A program made the position numbers and the translations under genes. A model generated the notes under the pieces. That model was given only the letters and a program-made list of their open reading frames with translations, was not told where the DNA came from and did not search any database. A DNA stretch of 64,000 nucleotides from a bacterium D16-34. Its GTDB lineage: Bacteria > Actinomycetota > Coriobacteriia > Coriobacteriales > Eggerthellaceae. The stretch covers positions 17,303-81,302 of the forward strand of contig RAZB01000009.1 of assembly GCA_003612515.1 (NCBI GenBank), written 5' to 3'. Positions 26,784 to 36,243 of the stretch are shown piece by piece (position 1 is the stretch's first letter; each line of letters begins with the position of its first letter).

Positions 26784-28027
26784 TATAGTTTGGCTTTTGC
26801 TGCTGCCTGAGCACGCTCTTTACAAAGATCTGCCCACTTTGGCATGGCATCTAGCATAGATGAGAGCTGTTCGAGTGCTTCAGGGATATCGATGCCCTGT
26901 GGGCACATGTGCATGCAAGCTTGGCAGGCAATACAATCTGATGCACGATGGCCAGCGCTAATTGCATCCATTTGCATCCCTACGGTGAAATTAGTGGCGA
27001 AGCGCAGGTCATTATAGGCTTCCAACATAAAGGGAATATCAATCTGTGCTGGACATGTTTCGGTGCAGTAGCGACAAGCTGTGCAAGGAACGCCACATTT
27101 AAGCGATTCGGCCATTGCCAACAATGCCGCCTCATCGTCTGCGGTAAGCCCAGAGGGCTGCATGAACGTCGCGCAGTTTTGTTCCATCTGCTCAACGTTT
27201 GACATGCCCGATAAGATAACTTTTACGTTTTCAAGCTTCAAAAGCCATTCAAATGCCCATGCCGCAGCGCTCAGATTTGGATGCAGTGCACTTAGCTGTT
27301 TCATCTGGTTTTCGGACAGGTTTGCGAGCTTGCCTCCACGCAATGGCTCCATAACGACAATTGGGATACCTGCTTGCGTTAGCAATTCGTACTTTTCTTG
27401 CCCACGCTGGAGTGACCAGTCTACATAATTGAGCTGAATTTGGCAGAACTCCATAATATTGTTGCCGGTAAACAGAGATGCTGTTTGCGGGTCGCGCTCC
27501 GCTAGTTCAGCATATTTAGCGGCTCTATATTCCAAAAAGGATGTTAAGTTTTCTGGTCGACCATGACAGGAAAAACCAAGATGGCGAATGCGACCACATC
27601 GCTTTTGTTCTATGAAATACTCCGCAATGCCCCAGCGTTCATCGGTATATACCTCAATGGAAGCCTCATAGACGTTATGGAGCAGATAAAAGTCGAAGTA
27701 TTCAACACCGCACTTTTTCAGCTGCTCTTCAAAGATTGGTGCAGGATCATACGTTTCAGCAAGTTGATGCCCCGGATACTTGCTCGCCAGAAAAAATGTT
27801 TCACGAGGATGGCGAGCAAGCGATTTTCCGAGGGCGATCTCTGACATGTTCGCGTGGTAGGGGTAGGCGGTGTCAAAGTAATTGACACCGCTCTCAAGTG
27901 CGATATCGACCATAGCATCAAGGGCGACCTGATTAATGCTTTCTTGGTTGTTGTCAATGATTGGTAGACGCATGGCGCCAAAGCCAAGGCGGCTTACCGT
28001 ATCTCCCAAGAAATTGTTTGTCAGCAT
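26783..28027 (-). CDS. Aldo/keto reductase with C-terminal 4Fe-4S ferredoxin domain
   Basis: A 414-residue protein. Residues 1 to about 290 form the aldo/keto reductase barrel, with SRLGFGAMRLP near the start, the catalytic Asp/Tyr segment VNYFDTAYPYH, ASKYPG and FYLLHNV. The C-terminal part carries two cluster motifs, CTACRYCTETCPAQIDIP and CIACQACMHMCPQGIDIP. This fused family is common in anaerobes; its substrates are largely unknown, and ferredoxin-linked electron flow is likely. ATG 28027 is chosen because aaaggag lies five bases upstream; six further codons are open ahead of it. The large surface-protein gene lies 28 bases upstream on the same strand, so the two could be co-transcribed, though they share no obvious job. 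Confidence 0.88.
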   Translation of the reverse strand: MLTNNFLGDTVSRLGFGAMRLPIIDNNQESINQVALDAMVDIALESGVNYFDTAYPYHANMSEIALGKSLARHPRETFFLASKYPGHQLAETYDPAPIFEEQLKKCGVEYFDFYLLHNVYEASIEVYTDERWGIAEYFIEQKRCGRIRHLGFSCHGRPENLTSFLEYRAAKYAELAERDPQTASLFTGNNIMEFCQIQLNYVDWSLQRGQEKYELLTQAGIPIVVMEPLRGGKLANLSENQMKQLSALHPNLSAAAWAFEWLLKLENVKVILSGMSNVEQMEQNCATFMQPSGLTADDEAALLAMAESLKCGVPCTACRYCTETCPAQIDIPFMLEAYNDLRFATNFTVGMQMDAISAGHRASDCIACQACMHMCPQGIDIPEALEQLSSMLDAMPKWADLCKERAQAAAKAKL

Positions 28028-28055
28028 GTGCGCTCCTTTATGCATGACTGAGCAT

Positions 28056-31000
28056 CTATTGCTGTTTGCGCCAGCTCATCAGCAGCGCGGCACCTGCACA
28101 TAAAGCTGCTAAACCTAAGAAGGCAAGTGCGTAGGTTGTGCTATCTCCGGTTGCCGCAAGAGCAGACTTGTCTGCCTTGGGAAGGCCTTGTAATGCAGCA
28201 AGGTCATCACCATTTGAAGATGATCCATTATCTGCGCCGCCAGTGTTTGGAAGCGGTGTGCCGCCCAAAATGCCGCCGTTTGCGTCCACATTAGCCGAAG
28301 GATAAACAGGTTCACGATTAGCTGCACCTGGATGCTTGGCAAGATAATCATCCCAACCTTCTTCGGGTACAAAAGATTGTCCCGGCGTAAAGCTTGATGA
28401 GCCATCTGTGATAGTTGAAACATCAACACCAGCAGGTGTGGTGCCATGGGCAGTTGCGATATTGCCAACATCTTGACCAATTGCATCTTCGCTTACGGTC
28501 ACATCAAAAATAAGTGATGCTTCGGTGTTTCCAAGCAGATCTCCAACTGTTGCTGCCAGGACGCGATCTTGCGGGTTGTAGGCGCCATCATCAACGGCAT
28601 AGGTGTGGCCTTTGGCGTCAATTACCTGGATAGAACCGGGCACAAGTTCAAGACCTAGAGGAATCTCGTCGCGAATGATCGTCTCGTACCAAGCGGTATG
28701 AAGGCGCGTATTTTTCACGGTTACGGTATAGCGAACCGTGTCGCCTACATGGGTATCTCCGTCATCACGCGTGAGATTTTGGGCGGTCTTGGTGGTAACG
28801 ATGTCTGCTGGTCCAGACTCATCGTCTTGATCTTTCGGAGAAGCAGGAAGCACGATTGGCATGTCCGGATCAGTGGTGCTCGGAGTAGAGATGAATTCCT
28901 CTTCTAACTCGCTCCACGGCTTATCAGGAACATATACCGAGCCTGGCGTGGGCTTTTTGTTCGGTTGTGGATTGTCGGGATCGTCGCCGTCTCCCGGGGT
29001 GCCGTCTCCGCTGCCATCACCGGTGCCATCGTCGTCACCGGGGGTGTTGGTGCCAATCCACTCATCAGTTGGGCTTTGACCCAAAATGGAAACCTCAATG
29101 CCTGGGCCTTCGGGGCGCTTGGGGGTGTTGGGGTCGCTTGGGTTATCCGGGTTGCTTGGGTCACTCGGATCGCCAGGATTGCTCGGATCACCTGGGTTGT
29201 CCGGGTTGCTCGGATCATCCGGATTGCCTGGATCGGTGCTACCCGGGTTATTCTTTTCGGCTTCACGGGTCTCTTCGGTGGACAAGATGTCAACGTCAAC
29301 AGAGAGCGAAACCTTTTCTCCGCCATAGATGTCACCTGCAACAACAGCGATGATACCCGTCTCGGGGTCATATGCGCTGTCGTCAACAGTGTAGCGATTG
29401 CCCTGCGCGTCAACTAAGGTGATCGTGCCAGGTTTCGGCTCATAGCCAACAGGCAGCACGAGCTTAACGACGCCATCAACAAGCTTTGAATCGGGAGCTA
29501 TGTTTTCGGTGGTAGAGGTTACGCGAATGGTATCGCCGACCAGAATACGATCGTCGGTATGCTGCTCGGTTTTGCCAATGATCTCGGTGGTTACCGTGGT
29601 AACAATATCAGCAGCATTGGGATCTTTTGGCAATACGGGAGTAGGCTCAGGAATGACAGGCATGCCTGGTGCCGGTGGGGTAGCATCAGTGTTGGGTACC
29701 ACAATAATATCGGTGCCAACAATGAGATCCTCAGGTGGGTTCACCTCTTCGCCGGGGTTGAGATTGTCAACCTCTTTGCCATATCCGCCACCACCACTAG
29801 GGGTATTGGTGATAGTGGGGAGTTCTCCGTCTGAAGGACGCGTGCCGAGACCGTCAGGAACGGTTGCCCTGAAGCGCACTGATGTAGATTGACCGCCAAA
29901 GACTGAGCCGACAACCTTAGAAAGCGTTTGAGCATTGAAGGTATATTCGCCGGTCTTAAGATCAGTCCACGTCAAACCTTCCCAGTCAAAGTCCTGATAG
30001 AAGGCATCGCTGCTTAAGGTTGTGTCACCATCAGGGGTGGGGTAGTTCGCTGCGAGTTCAACAGAATTTGCGTCGAAGATGAGCTTGTCATCAATGGCGT
30101 CTTTTAATTCTGCCGCCTGCCACGAAGAACCGGGCGTGAGATTCAAGCCTGAAACGGTGTATTCGATGGTGTCGCCAGGGCGCGGAGGCGTGAGCGCGCG
30201 CAGAGAGTTTGAGTTGTCTGCTTGCGCAATGATGCCCGTATCTACAAAAGGCGTCAGCAGATCATTAAACAGAGCACTTTGAGCTGCCGGGGCGCTTTCA
30301 AGAGCCGTGATGTTTTTCCAAATAAGGCGAATTTGAACGCTTGGGCGAAGTGAAGGATCTGGCAAGATGTTGACGGTCAGTTCGCGATGCTGGCCGGTGA
30401 ACAGGGCGTTTGCCGGTTGATCCATGGTAATAACGCATGTGCCGCAGCTAAATACATTAATTTTGACATTGCCATCTTCGTCATAAACCGGGTTGCCATC
30501 TTCATCGCGAACAATGTCGGCAACAGCAGGATTTGATGAAGTGAACGTAACTGGTGCAGCTGAGGTTGAAGTAAAGCTCATATTGAAGAAGTCTTGCGTA
30601 GCTGCATCTCCATGGAAATCAGTATAGGTGCCGGTAACCGTCTTGGCGTCTGAGTCGTACTTCAGATCCGCCGGTCCGTCAATTTCAATTTTGTCGGTTG
30701 GGGCAACCGGCACGATGAAGGTGTCTTCTGAGTCCGCATTTGCGGGGTTGTCTTCAACGCCCTTGATATAGTTTTTGTCTGCGATATATTCGAGTGAAAC
30801 CTTGTGAACGGTGCCATCTGCAGTAGAGGTACCAGACTCCAAAAGCTCGCTATCAAGGCGTGTGGGGTCAAGGTAATACACAACTTTGGTAGTCGCACGA
30901 CCGCTCGGTGCTGATTCTGCAGGAATAATCTCAAAGCTTGAATAGGCAGATGCCTCTATGACTTCTTTCGTAAGCGGGATAGGATCGCCGATAGGCTTAC

Positions 31001-33374
31001 CATCTAAAGTTACCTGCACTGATCCGGTTGGAGCTTCGCACGTTTTTGCGGTATTACTTGCGGCATGGATATTGAAATCAAGGCGAATGCGGTTGCCTGG
31101 GTCAGGCGAATCTTTCGTCGTGGGAGTCCAGGTACCATCCTCAGACAAGGTGCCATATTGCGTTGAGGAAATATCTAAGATGGCGGGAACGCGATAAACT
31201 TCAGCCCAGCCAGTAATGCGATGTCCCCAGTAATTGAACGAGAAAGGCTCAGTTTCTGAGTATTCGCGCGAAACGATTTCGAACTTAAACACACCAGAAT
31301 CTGCAGGCATGCTTCCTTCGCGAATAACTTCACTTCCAGGCAAAGGAAGTTCATCTCCGCGATTGGCATATTGCTGATAGCTTACATCAAGCTTGGTCGG
31401 ATCTTTCAAAAGCTTTCCCTGCTCCTCAAACGGAGTGGTGTCAAGCGGGTTGTCTTCTGAAACGGTAAACATTTCAAAAGGCAGGCCGTCGTAGTTTTTG
31501 GAAAGACCTGAGAAATATTGTTGTTGATCTGCGGGAAGCTTATCAATATCAATGTTGATATAGCGCTTCAAAAGCGAGCCTTGGTCGCCACCTACCTCTT
31601 CGACATACATTGGCTCTAAGGAATGCTCAACGCCTTCGTCGTCGCGATAGGACAAAGTTACCGTAACATTTTTGCCGGTTGCTGACTCGGGAAGCCAGAG
31701 GTATAAGTTGCCATCATGCAGATAAGATGGTGCGCCATAGTTTTGAACCTGGTTATCAATTTGGAGCTTCCATTTGGTAATAGGAACGGTAGAATTTTCG
31801 CCATCTTCAAATTCCGAACTTAAGTTAATGGTAAGCATCTGTACCTTGTCGCTGTCGGGCAGATACTTGCGGTTTGCAATGACAGGATCGTTTGGATTGC
31901 CACCTGCGACAGCAATAACGTCATCCCAGTTCTCTATGCCTTCAGTGTTAAAAGCGGTGTCGCCAATGCCTTGAAACATAGGTTTGCCGGTGGTGGGATG
32001 GTTTTCTACAAAGACAGAGCCGCCTGTTACCAGGGTATATCCGTTGCGCGCTCCGATGCCATATAAGTAAGGGTTAATGCTTGTTTTGTTAGGGACAGAT
32101 GTGATGAGCGTACCGCCGGTAATGCGGATAACGTGGTTTTTGTTTGCGGCAGGACCATGTGCGCAACATTGACCTACGGCATTTCCGTGAAAGGCAGCAG
32201 TTACATTGATGTAGCCACCGTTAATAGAAATATCTCCCGCAACGGTGTGGAAGTGCTTTGCTGTGGGGCTTTGAATGTTAGGACCGCCGTCATAAGGTAC
32301 GCCATACCACGTATAACCATACGAGACGCTTTCGCTATCTGCGCCAGTCGGAACCTCAATAGCATCTGGCTTACACGTGTTGCCATGATGCCCTGACATA
32401 TCATAGTATCCAAAGCCGGCGCCGATGCCTGTTCCGCATGAGCCGCCCGCTGCAGTAACGTTGCCACCGTTGATGGTGATGATGGTTCCTGAGCCAGCAG
32501 CTCCGCCGCCAATGCCTGATCCATTAGGATAGCTCCAGTTGCTGCCAGTGAAGTGCGATACTTTGGCAGAAATGGTGCCGCCATTGATAATAATGGTACC
32601 TGCGTTTTCACGAGGACCAGAACCAATGCAGGCAGAGTGTCCGCCGCCTTGAGCATCCAAGATGCCAGGATTGGCAGAATCCATGCTGGTAATAGGGTCT
32701 CCAGCTTTTAGCGTTTGTCCGCCTATGAGCGTGACATCTTCGCCGATCATGCCATTTTTGGGTGTCACGATTTGGTTGTTGGTGTCTAAGTTACGAATGG
32801 AGTCGTCAATGACAAGAACTGAGCCCCAACCACAACGAATGGCAGGCCAACCGTTGGCACCGGTGATGGTGTTTTGCAATGTGTTGGTTGTACCGTCTGC
32901 CAAGGTCAAATGAAGTTTTGTTTTGTTGACGATGTCGTAGGCGTTGGTAACTTTTTTGCCGTCGCCATCTTCGTCAGAGTTGGTGATCATGTTGATAGGT
33001 GCGCAGGCGCCCGTTACGATGGTGACGCCAGCTAAAGTAAGATCAGCTTGCACACCTGCATCAATTTGAATAGTTTGCGCAGTTGTGGTTTTACCTGCTG
33101 CCATTTTGATCGTCAACGGTGTGCTGGTCTTGATGCGAAGGATGTTGTTCGCAAATTCAAAATCTGTCGGAGATGTTCCTCCTAGTACAAGAAAATCTCC
33201 TGCGGTGGTTCCTGACTCATCTGCTTGTGGAGCAGGAACAACGTTTGTTACGCTTTCTTCCGCCGTGGCTTCTTGTTCGGTTGCAAGCGCAGCGGTTGGT
33301 ATCATCAGCCCGCTTGCTAAAACGCCAGCAAGAAGCACACGAAGGAGTTTATGCGAAACAGTTTGTTTCTTCAT
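28056..33374 (-). CDS. Giant sortase-anchored surface protein with glycine-rich repeats and DUF11-like domains
   Basis: A 1772-residue wall protein. The signal peptide (1 to about 31) ends in TAALA. Residues about 50-480 are Gly/Ile/Thr-rich, with repeating turns such as GGTISAK and ITINGGNVTAAGG that suggest a right-handed beta-helix. The middle is a chain of beta-sandwich-like segments. From about 1130 there are DUF11-type repeats (GDTVRYTVTVKN, GDTIRVTSTTEN) separated by Asn/Asp/Pro/Ser-rich spacers. The C terminus has LAATG 34 residues from the end, then a hydrophobic helix and WRKQQ: a sortase signal. A second motif, LPNTG, lies 65 residues from the end. ATG 33374 has gaggag 8 bases upstream. 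It is probably an adhesin or stalk protein. Confidence 0.88.
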   Translation of the reverse strand: MKKQTVSHKLLRVLLAGVLASGLMIPTAALATEQEATAEESVTNVVPAPQADESGTTAGDFLVLGGTSPTDFEFANNILRIKTSTPLTIKMAAGKTTTAQTIQIDAGVQADLTLAGVTIVTGACAPINMITNSDEDGDGKKVTNAYDIVNKTKLHLTLADGTTNTLQNTITGANGWPAIRCGWGSVLVIDDSIRNLDTNNQIVTPKNGMIGEDVTLIGGQTLKAGDPITSMDSANPGILDAQGGGHSACIGSGPRENAGTIIINGGTISAKVSHFTGSNWSYPNGSGIGGGAAGSGTIITINGGNVTAAGGSCGTGIGAGFGYYDMSGHHGNTCKPDAIEVPTGADSESVSYGYTWYGVPYDGGPNIQSPTAKHFHTVAGDISINGGYINVTAAFHGNAVGQCCAHGPAANKNHVIRITGGTLITSVPNKTSINPYLYGIGARNGYTLVTGGSVFVENHPTTGKPMFQGIGDTAFNTEGIENWDDVIAVAGGNPNDPVIANRKYLPDSDKVQMLTINLSSEFEDGENSTVPITKWKLQIDNQVQNYGAPSYLHDGNLYLWLPESATGKNVTVTLSYRDDEGVEHSLEPMYVEEVGGDQGSLLKRYINIDIDKLPADQQQYFSGLSKNYDGLPFEMFTVSEDNPLDTTPFEEQGKLLKDPTKLDVSYQQYANRGDELPLPGSEVIREGSMPADSGVFKFEIVSREYSETEPFSFNYWGHRITGWAEVYRVPAILDISSTQYGTLSEDGTWTPTTKDSPDPGNRIRLDFNIHAASNTAKTCEAPTGSVQVTLDGKPIGDPIPLTKEVIEASAYSSFEIIPAESAPSGRATTKVVYYLDPTRLDSELLESGTSTADGTVHKVSLEYIADKNYIKGVEDNPANADSEDTFIVPVAPTDKIEIDGPADLKYDSDAKTVTGTYTDFHGDAATQDFFNMSFTSTSAAPVTFTSSNPAVADIVRDEDGNPVYDEDGNVKINVFSCGTCVITMDQPANALFTGQHRELTVNILPDPSLRPSVQIRLIWKNITALESAPAAQSALFNDLLTPFVDTGIIAQADNSNSLRALTPPRPGDTIEYTVSGLNLTPGSSWQAAELKDAIDDKLIFDANSVELAANYPTPDGDTTLSSDAFYQDFDWEGLTWTDLKTGEYTFNAQTLSKVVGSVFGGQSTSVRFRATVPDGLGTRPSDGELPTITNTPSGGGGYGKEVDNLNPGEEVNPPEDLIVGTDIIVVPNTDATPPAPGMPVIPEPTPVLPKDPNAADIVTTVTTEIIGKTEQHTDDRILVGDTIRVTSTTENIAPDSKLVDGVVKLVLPVGYEPKPGTITLVDAQGNRYTVDDSAYDPETGIIAVVAGDIYGGEKVSLSVDVDILSTEETREAEKNNPGSTDPGNPDDPSNPDNPGDPSNPGDPSDPSNPDNPSDPNTPKRPEGPGIEVSILGQSPTDEWIGTNTPGDDDGTGDGSGDGTPGDGDDPDNPQPNKKPTPGSVYVPDKPWSELEEEFISTPSTTDPDMPIVLPASPKDQDDESGPADIVTTKTAQNLTRDDGDTHVGDTVRYTVTVKNTRLHTAWYETIIRDEIPLGLELVPGSIQVIDAKGHTYAVDDGAYNPQDRVLAATVGDLLGNTEASLIFDVTVSEDAIGQDVGNIATAHGTTPAGVDVSTITDGSSSFTPGQSFVPEEGWDDYLAKHPGAANREPVYPSANVDANGGILGGTPLPNTGGADNGSSSNGDDLAALQGLPKADKSALAATGDSTTYALAFLGLAALCAGAALLMSWRKQQ

Positions 33375-33544
33375 GATGAGCACTCCTCATTGTTTGCTGG
33401 TGGATGCTAGAGGTTGCTCAACACGGCACGACACCATTTGCCTGAGACCCCCTCGTCACGCATACGGCACCAAAACGTTACTAAACTGATACGAATTATA
33501 GCGCTAATGTCGTGCAAGAGAAACGGTAAACGTGCTGATTAGGC

Positions 33545-33586
33545 AAGAAAAAGAAGCGACACCGCCAGGCGGCATCGCTTCTTTTG
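33545..33586 (-). terminator. Terminator of the formyl-CoA transferase gene
   Basis: A 15-bp stem (33552-33566 with 33568-33582, two mismatched positions), followed on the minus strand by CTTTTTCTTG. It can also act on the plus strand, which reads ctttt after the stem. Confidence 0.8.
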
Positions 33587-33617
33587 GTAGCTCGTTATTT
33601 TTAGCAGCGACGATTGG

Positions 33618-34952
33618 TTATTTCTTGATAACTTGAACTGCTTCGTTGTGCGGTTGCTCAGGAGCTTGCAGTGTGCCATCTTGCTCCATAGCAGAGATTT
33701 GGTCAGCGCTATAACCGAGACCCTCAAGAATTTCGGCATTGTTTTCGCCGAGGTCTGGTGCGCGCTTGTAGTCAGGTTTGAAGTTGGACATGGTAAACGG
33801 CAGTCCGATAGTCTTGAATTTGCCGCGTGCGCCACCCTGATCAATCTCAGGAATAGTTCCGTCAGACAAAAGCTCCGGATCGTTTTCGATCTCATACCAA
33901 TCGCAAACAGGACCTACTGGCACGCCAGCTGCACCAAGTTTGTCAGTCAGCTCATACTTGTCAAACTGCTTGGTATATTCCTCGATAATCGGGTAGAGTT
34001 CTTTTTTGTGAAGCTGACGTTGCTGCCATGGGCTGAATTTCGGATCCGTTGCCAACTCGGGCTTGCCGATAGCATTGCAAAGAGCCTTAAAGCCCTTTTG
34101 TGAGTTTTGGATAACGATATAAACATATGCGTTCGGATCGGTTTCCCAACCCTTTGCCTTGTACGTCCAGCCAATAACCTGGCCACCCTCAGTATTCTCG
34201 GCACGAGGAATGGCTTTGCCCCAGTTGAAGTCAGGATAAACTTCGTAGTGCGGCAGGGCACCGAGGTTGTCGAGCATAATCTGGTCGCGCAGCTTGATGC
34301 GGCAAAGGTTCAATACCGCATTTCGCATTGATTGATAAACGTAGCAACCTTCGCCGGTATGCTGGCGCTGAACCAAAGCAGATAGAATGCCGATGGTAAG
34401 ATGCATGCCGGTATTGGAGTCACCTAATGCTGCGCCTGATTGGGTCGGCACATTAAAGTCGCCTTCGTTCCAGCCGGTTGAAGATGCAGCACCACCAGCT
34501 GATTGAGCAACTGGTTCAAATGCCTTTACATGAGCGAAACGTGATCCTTGGTTGAATCCTTTAAGGGATGCCATGATCAGCTTCGGGTTGATCTTGTGAA
34601 CTTCCTCCCAGCCAAAGCCCATTTTTTCAACGTCGCCAGGCCCGATGTTCTCAACGAAAACATCAGCTTCTTGCAAGAGTTTCGTCATGATGGCTTTGCC
34701 GTTTTCAGTTTTGCAATTAAGCGTTAACGATTTTTTATTAGCGTTTAGTTGCAAATAATACACGCTCCACGAATCTGCGATGTCAAGCAATTCGCTACGC
34801 GTTGGATCGCCGCCACCCGGACGTTCAATTTTGATGACTTCTGCGCCCATCCAAGCTAAGAGTTGTGTACATGAAGGACCAGATTGAACTTCGGTCCAGT
34901 CGATTACTTTAATGCCTGCAAGGGGAGCAGTAGATGTTGCTTCTGCGGCCAT
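33618..34952 (-). CDS. frc: Formyl-CoA:oxalate CoA-transferase
   Basis: A 444-residue class III CoA-transferase. The N terminus IKVIDWTEVQSGPSCTQLLAWMGAEVIKIE (cut here to KVIDWTEVQSGPSC) and the catalytic Asp178 in ALGDSNTGMH match the oxalate enzyme, whose nucleophile is an Asp in the same GDSN context. A glycine segment, ENTEGGQVIGW, stands where the flexible active-site loop of Frc occurs. It moves CoA from formyl-CoA to oxalate, making oxalyl-CoA for the decarboxylase encoded at 20051. SD ggaggt precedes the ATG on the minus strand. It is transcribed alone, away from oxc, with its own terminator. A related succinyl-CoA-using enzyme cannot be excluded, but the presence of oxc makes Frc very likely. 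Confidence 0.92.
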   Translation of the reverse strand: MAAEATSTAPLAGIKVIDWTEVQSGPSCTQLLAWMGAEVIKIERPGGGDPTRSELLDIADSWSVYYLQLNANKKSLTLNCKTENGKAIMTKLLQEADVFVENIGPGDVEKMGFGWEEVHKINPKLIMASLKGFNQGSRFAHVKAFEPVAQSAGGAASSTGWNEGDFNVPTQSGAALGDSNTGMHLTIGILSALVQRQHTGEGCYVYQSMRNAVLNLCRIKLRDQIMLDNLGALPHYEVYPDFNWGKAIPRAENTEGGQVIGWTYKAKGWETDPNAYVYIVIQNSQKGFKALCNAIGKPELATDPKFSPWQQRQLHKKELYPIIEEYTKQFDKYELTDKLGAAGVPVGPVCDWYEIENDPELLSDGTIPEIDQGGARGKFKTIGLPFTMSNFKPDYKRAPDLGENNAEILEGLGYSADQISAMEQDGTLQAPEQPHNEAVQVIKK

Positions 34953-35095
34953 TGCGCACCTCCAATAAGTTAGTTTAGTAACAATAACCGCTTTCTATCT
35001 TAGGGGTGTGCGTTGGCGAAAAGCGCTGTATGAAGCGTTTGAAAACGCTATGTAAGCGCGCAGGTATCGTTTTGTTAATTAGATAAGTGAGTTGC

Positions 35096-35725
35096 TTAGT
35101 TAATTCGCGCGTTTGCTTCATCTAAGAGCGCTTTTATGTGCAACGGGCTTTGTTTGGCAAGTATTTCAAGCGATTGGGGTGTCTGTGGCGTGCCCTCAAA
35201 AGAGCCAAGCTGCTTGGTGAGCCAGGCGACATCGCGCCAAGCTCCACAGGTATATCCAGCATAAACTTGTGTGCCGAAGAGGTGAAATCCACATGCACGG
35301 TGAAGCTGTTCGCTTGCAGGGTTTGGCAGTGTGACAAGGGCGTATGCCATCTTGTAACCCAAGAGGCGCAAGAGGTTAAGTAAGGTGTCATATAAAAGCG
35401 TGCCAAACCCGCGGCCGGTAGCATGTGGGTCAAGATAGATTGACGTCTCAGCGTTCCACCGATAGGCGGCACGTTCATGTTGTGGATGGGCATAGGCATA
35501 CCCTAAAAGATGTGTGCCGCATTCGTCTTTTTGTTCTATGACAAGCCAGGGGAACAATTTTTTGGTTTGCGAGAAACGAACAAGAAAATCTTGGGCAGAG
35601 AGGGGCTGTTCGTCGAAGGTGATGGGGGTGTCAATGTAGAGCGCATAAATGCGAGCAATTTCTTTCATGTCTAATTCGGTGGCGAATCTAAGCGTTGCTT
35701 TTTGGTCTGTGGCTGGGTGAGTCAT
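35096..35725 (-). CDS. GNAT-family N-acetyltransferase (phosphinothricin acetyltransferase-like)
   Basis: A 209-residue cytoplasmic acetyltransferase. IARIYALYIDTPITFDEQP near the start and WNAETSIYLDPHATGRGFG, containing the acetyl-CoA pyrophosphate loop, are characteristic of the Pat/YncA branch, which acetylates amino-acid-like amines or methionine derivatives. The C-terminal 30 residues are extra compared with the usual 170-180. The substrate is unknown. The gene is alone on its strand between frc and the pheST leader; a small hairpin (agcgttt / aaacgct, 35034-35049) lies downstream without a T-run. Confidence 0.82.
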   Translation of the reverse strand: MTHPATDQKATLRFATELDMKEIARIYALYIDTPITFDEQPLSAQDFLVRFSQTKKLFPWLVIEQKDECGTHLLGYAYAHPQHERAAYRWNAETSIYLDPHATGRGFGTLLYDTLLNLLRLLGYKMAYALVTLPNPASEQLHRACGFHLFGTQVYAGYTCGAWRDVAWLTKQLGSFEGTPQTPQSLEILAKQSPLHIKALLDEANARIN

Positions 35726-35848
35726 AAAAACACGACAACCTTTGCATTTTTTGAGTTTGTATGGCCAAGCGTGCGATTAAGTGTAGCGTATTGTTGTTTA
35801 TTGGTGCGCTTTAACTAAAAGAATGGAAGCTTGTAAGCTGCAATGCGT

Positions 35849-35854
35849 TATACT
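35849..35854 (+). promoter_or_regulatory. Putative -10 element of the pheST promoter
   Basis: TATACT lies just ahead of the T-box leader, placing the transcription start near 35861. No good -35 hexamer is seen at the expected distance. Confidence 0.35.
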
Positions 35855-35867
35855 TTCGCGTTACATG

Positions 35868-36170
35868 CGTTGAGGAAGACAGTATTTGCAAAAAGGCAAA
35901 CTTCCAGAGACAGATTCGTTTGCTGAGAGAATCTGAGTTTGTTTGCAAGTTATTCCCTTCCAAGCAGCGTCTTCGAAAGCGGATGCAAAAAGCGTTAAGG
36001 CTTTTTGCAAGATGATTAGTAAAAGGCGTCGGGTGCTCCCGTAATAGAGCTAATGAAGTGGATGATAGTATCATCAACCAAGGTGGTACCGCGAGAGCTT
36101 TCTTTCGTCCTTGGGTCTGCGAAAGGTAATAATGCCTGCAGCTCACAAGACAAGAAAGTTCTTTTTTTGT
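35868..36170 (+). promoter_or_regulatory. T-box leader controlling pheST
   Basis: The conserved T-box core AAGGTGGTACCGCG lies at 36080-36093, followed by tcgtcctt, the usual partner in the anti/terminator. Stem I can be drawn: gaagac (35875) with gtcttc (35969), gcaaac (35896) with gtttgc (35941), and cagattc (35911) with gaatctg (35929). AGTA at 35881 and agaga at 35906 match the conserved loops. The 3' side of the specifier loop holds TTC at 35953 and 35958, both Phe codons, as expected. Uncharged tRNA-Phe should favour readthrough into pheS. Another hairpin with a T-run lies at about 36134-36183. This accounts for most of the 517-bp gap. Confidence 0.9.
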
Positions 36171-36243
36171 GGCATGTGCAGGTCAAGACAGTATGGTTTG
36201 CGTATCTTGCTTACGCAAACGATAAGAAGAAAGGCTGGATAGC

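Noticed and set aside
28965..29417. Plus-strand frames opposite the Asn/Asp/Pro repeats of the giant surface protein
   Set aside because: They are artefacts of repeat codons read backwards; the minus-strand protein is clear.
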